DNA from: an uncultured Christensenella sp.
GTDB taxonomy: Bacteria; Bacillota; Clostridia; Christensenellales; Pumilibacteraceae
Length of the DNA stretch: 61,877 nt
Assembly (NCBI GenBank): GCA_949948895.1
Contig: CATLHE010000011.1
Span: forward strand, 1 to 61,877
Direction: 5' to 3'
The notes under the pieces were generated by a model, which did no database searches, was not told the origin of the DNA, and saw nothing but the letters and a program-made list of their open reading frames with translations. This document shows, one piece after another, positions 59,911 to 61,877 of the stretch; position 1 is the stretch's first letter, and each line of letters opens with the position of its first letter. The position numbers were made by a program, and so were the translations under genes.

Positions 59911-60612
59911 CTACCACTCGATGGTATCGACCGAAACGCGATGCTCGTTGAGCTCTACGCTGTCGACTTTGCCGCTCTTTACGCGTATGACTTTATCCGC
60001 CATGGGCGCAATCGCGCTGTTGTGCGTAATGAGTATGACCGTCTTTTTATATTCCTCGTTGACCGTTTCCAACAACTTTAACACCATTTTGCCTGTCTTG
60101 TAATCGAGCGCGCCCGTCGGCTCGTCGCAAAGCAACAACAACGGATTTTTGGCTACCGCGCGCGCTATCGCCACGCGTTGCTGTTCGCCGCCTGAAAGCT
60201 GGCTGGGAAAGTTTTGCGCGCGATCGGATAAACCCACGTCCTCGAGCGTCTTTTTCGCGTCCAAATGATTGGGCGAAACGGATGTGGCGAACTCGACGTT
60301 TTCAAGCGCGTTGAGGTTGGTGATAAGATTGTAAAACTGAAACACAAACCCTACTTTCTCGCGCCTGTAAGTCGTCAGCTTTTTGGCGTTGTATTTTGTT
60401 ATATCCTCTCCCGATACTATCACTTCGCCGTCCGTCGCGCTGTCCATACCGCCGAGTATATTGAGTATAGTGGACTTGCCCGCGCCGCTCGCGCCGAGAA
60501 CGACGACAAACTCGCCCTCGTCAATCGTGAAATCGACGCCCGAGAGCGCGGGGATCTCCACCTCCCCGAGCCGATAAATTTTTGTTACGTTCTTAAATTC
60601 GATAAGGCTCAT
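59911..60612 (-). CDS. ABC transporter ATPase, LolD/MacB type
   Basis: The 233-aa protein is a stand-alone ATPase of the MacB/LolD class. It has Walker [10 protein letters not shown] near 39, Q-loop FQFYNLI near 90, signature [14 protein letters not shown] near 139, Walker [13 protein letters not shown] near 160 and H-loop ITHNSAI near 196. It pairs with the FtsX-like permease next to it. Such pairs use mechanotransmission to move or extract peptides or drugs, not channel transport. The start is 3 bp after the TetR stop. Confidence 0.93.
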   Translation of the reverse strand: MSLIEFKNVTKIYRLGEVEIPALSGVDFTIDEGEFVVVLGASGAGKSTILNILGGMDSATDGEVIVSGEDITKYNAKKLTTYRREKVGFVFQFYNLITNLNALENVEFATSVSPNHLDAKKTLEDVGLSDRAQNFPSQLSGGEQQRVAIARAVAKNPLLLLCDEPTGALDYKTGKMVLKLLETVNEEYKKTVILITHNSAIAPMADKVIRVKSGKVDSVELNEHRVSVDTIEW

Positions 60613-60615
60613 ACG

Positions 60616-61134
60616 TCATTCTCCGTCGAACACGCCCAAACTTTTAAGAGCGGACTCGGTTTTTATTTTGCCGTAAAACGCGTACCACTTGGACGCAAGC
60701 TCGTCTGTCGGCAACAGCGCGGTAAGATCGGTAAATATACCTTTGATAAGCTCTTTCAGCTCGTCCGCGCCTTTTACGCCCCGAATAGCGAAAACTCTTG
60801 ACGAAACAAAGTCGAAGTACACGCCGTCCTCTGTGGCAAACTCTTTTAAAACGCTTTCTATCTCCTTGAACTTTTCGGGCTCGGACACGTCGCTCTTGAC
60901 GACGAGCGCCAATTCGCCGCGCAACAGCTTGAGCCGTTCTGCGGCAAGCGCGCACACTATCTCGTCTTTGCTCTCGAAATACACGTACACGGTAGCTTTG
61001 GAATATCCCGCCTCTTTGGACAGAAGATTCATATTCATGCCGTCGTACCCGAGCTCTACGAGCAGTCTGTCAGCCGCCGACATAAGCGTGCGCCTATGAT
61101 ATTTGGCGACTGCGGCTTTTTTCTCTTCCGACAT
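60616..61134 (-). CDS. TetR/AcrR-family regulator of the ABC operon
   Basis: The 172-aa protein has the TetR recognition region MNMNLLSKEAGYSKATVYVYFESKDEI near residues 35-61, and a helical ligand domain after it. It is the first gene of a three-gene operon (TetR, ATPase, permease) and very likely represses its own promoter and the efflux-type pair. ATG 61134 is preferred, as the longer start overlaps the -10 box. No perfect palindrome is seen in its own promoter. Confidence 0.88.
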   Translation of the reverse strand: MSEEKKAAVAKYHRRTLMSAADRLLVELGYDGMNMNLLSKEAGYSKATVYVYFESKDEIVCALAAERLKLLRGELALVVKSDVSEPEKFKEIESVLKEFATEDGVYFDFVSSRVFAIRGVKGADELKELIKGIFTDLTALLPTDELASKWYAFYGKIKTESALKSLGVFDGE

Positions 61135-61167
61135 TTCGTCCGCCTCGTTATAAGTATCGTATAGCGT

Positions 61168-61196
61168 ATTGTACACCATTTTCTCTCATAAGTCAA
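61168..61196 (-). promoter_or_regulatory. Promoter of the TetR-ABC operon
   Basis: TTGACT (61191-61196), 17 bp, TACAAT (61168-61173) on minus, ~34 bp before the ATG. Confidence 0.7.
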
Positions 61197-61220
61197 TATG
61201 CTCTTGCGTTTTGTTACAAC

Positions 61221-61254
61221 ATAAAACGGGCGCAGGTAATACTCCCGCGCCCGT
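61221..61254 (-). terminator. Terminator of the collagen-like gene
   Basis: ACGGGCGC and GCGCCCGT form an 8-bp stem (61226-61254) followed on minus by TTTTATGTTGT, ~40 bp after the stop codon. Confidence 0.6.
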
Positions 61255-61296
61255 ATATAATAACGCACCGATAAAGCGTATCCGCTATTCGATTTT

Positions 61297-61877
61297 TCAG
61301 GTCTCCAACAACCCCGCCGCACGAAGAGACGCCAATAACGCATTAAGAGTATCCCCTACCTGAGCGGGCGTGGGCGTGCTCGGAGCATCAGCTACCGCTT
61401 CCGCAGGCGTCACGGTTCCCGCAGGTCCGGTAGCGCCCGTCGCACCTGTTGCACCTGTGGCACCTGTGGCACCTGTGGCACCTGTGGCACCCGTAACGCC
61501 TTGTATACCCTGTATGCCTTGAGGTCCCGTCGCGCCCGTGGCTCCCGTCGCACCTACTGCGCCGTCTGCACCGGTAGCACCCGTAACGCCTTGTATGCCC
61601 TGTATACCTTGAGGTCCGGTCGCACCTGTCGCTCCCGTCGCACCTACTGCGCCGTCTGCGCCAGTGGCACCCGTAACGCCTTGTATACCCTGTATGCCTT
61701 GAGGTCCCGTAGCGCCCGTGGCTCCCGTCGCGCCTACTGCGCCATCTGCGCCGGTGGCACCCGTAACGCCTTGTATACCCTGTATGCCTTGAGGTCCCGT
61801 TGCGCCCGTTGCACCCGTTGCGCCTGTCGCTCCCGTGGCACCTACTGCGCCCACGGCGCCGGTGGCACCCGTAACGC
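61297..61877 (-). CDS. Collagen-like Gly-X-Y repeat protein (3' part, runs off the window)
   Basis: The frame is open to the window edge, so the N-terminus is missing. About 150 visible residues are Gly-X-Y triplets, mainly GAT, GPQ, GIQ and GVT, in a 30-residue (90-bp) tandem unit. The last ~40 residues form a cap ([20 protein letters not shown], then [13 protein letters not shown]), similar to C-terminal caps of Firmicutes collagen-like surface proteins and phage head fibres. It may be an exosporium, surface or phage-derived fibre; neither is proven. GXY repeats would form a triple helix. Confidence 0.9.
   Translation of the reverse strand, partial: VTGATGAVGAVGATGATGATGATGATGPQGIQGIQGVTGATGADGAVGATGATGATGPQGIQGIQGVTGATGADGAVGATGATGATGPQGIQGIQGVTGATGADGAVGATGATGATGPQGIQGIQGVTGATGATGATGATGATGATGATGPAGTVTPAEAVADAPSTPTPAQVGDTLNALLASLRAAGLLET
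61500..61877 (-). repeat. 90-bp tandem repeats in the collagen-like gene
   Basis: At least three full and one partial 90-bp units encode GAV(GAT)3 GPQ(GIQ)2 GVT GAT GAD. Units differ mainly at synonymous positions (gtg/gta, cct/ccc), which suggests selection on the protein as well as slippage. Confidence 0.85.

Noticed and set aside
61500-61877. CRISPR array
   Set aside because: The regular repeats are 90-bp coding units of Gly-X-Y triplets with no unique spacers and no cas genes nearby.

Overview
This 61.9-kb window looks like chromosome from an uncultured, moderately GC-rich Bacillota, probably a gut clostridium near Christensenellales. That placement is inference from AAGGAGG-type ribosome binding sites, housekeeping-sigma promoters with almost invariant 17-bp spacers, an RsfA-like Myb protein, a YugP-type peptidase, type III pantothenate kinase and full Opp and Liv importers. 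No rRNA gene is present to test it. Most genes lie on the minus strand; only four convincing protein genes (3505, 44255, 46931, 55733) and the tRNA are on plus.

Layout. 1-11.4 kb: housekeeping genes (rRNA methyltransferase, cysteine synthase, low-molecular-weight phosphatase, LOG protein, nucleoside phosphorylase, FtsH, a PfkB-like protein). 11.4-18.7 kb: four overlapping genes for two heterodimeric ABC exporters. 18.8-28.9 kb: an oligopeptide importer (oppA, oppB, oppC, oppD, oppF and a small membrane protein) in which several subunits are greatly enlarged. 29.1-30 kb: an interspersed repeat cluster, repeated in inverted orientation at 5.9-6.2 kb. 30-31.4 kb: coaX and pyrophosphatase. 31.5-44.9 kb: the most coherent unusual locus. 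A TetR regulator faces a minus-strand gene row encoding thiolase, ketoacyl reductase, a KAS III-like enzyme, a LIV-type ABC importer, two alpha/beta hydrolases and a CoA-transferase. Its promoter is fully consensus and carries a perfect FadR-like palindrome. 44.9-46.5 kb: a decayed prophage fragment, a candidate structured small RNA, and initiator tRNA-Met with a duplicated 3' end. 46.9-53.3 kb: a single 2122-residue secreted or anchored repeat protein. 53.4-61.9 kb: asparaginase, Nudix, Myb-like regulator, YugP peptidase, a TetR/ABC efflux-type operon whose permease appears to start at ATT, and the end of a collagen-like protein cut by the window edge.

How the parts work together. The 31.5-44.9 kb locus can be read as uptake of a small organic or amino acid-like solute, ester or thioester hydrolysis, CoA activation by the transferase, and interconversion through acetoacetyl-CoA/3-hydroxyacyl-CoA chemistry, under an acyl-CoA-type repressor. 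The Opp locus is a complete peptide importer. A recurring oddity is that ABC ATPases OppD, OppF and LivG carry large charged helical additions, and OppD, LivG and FtsH carry low-complexity C-terminal tails rich in Lys, Ala, Pro or Thr. All functional statements rest on motifs read by eye; no database search was made.
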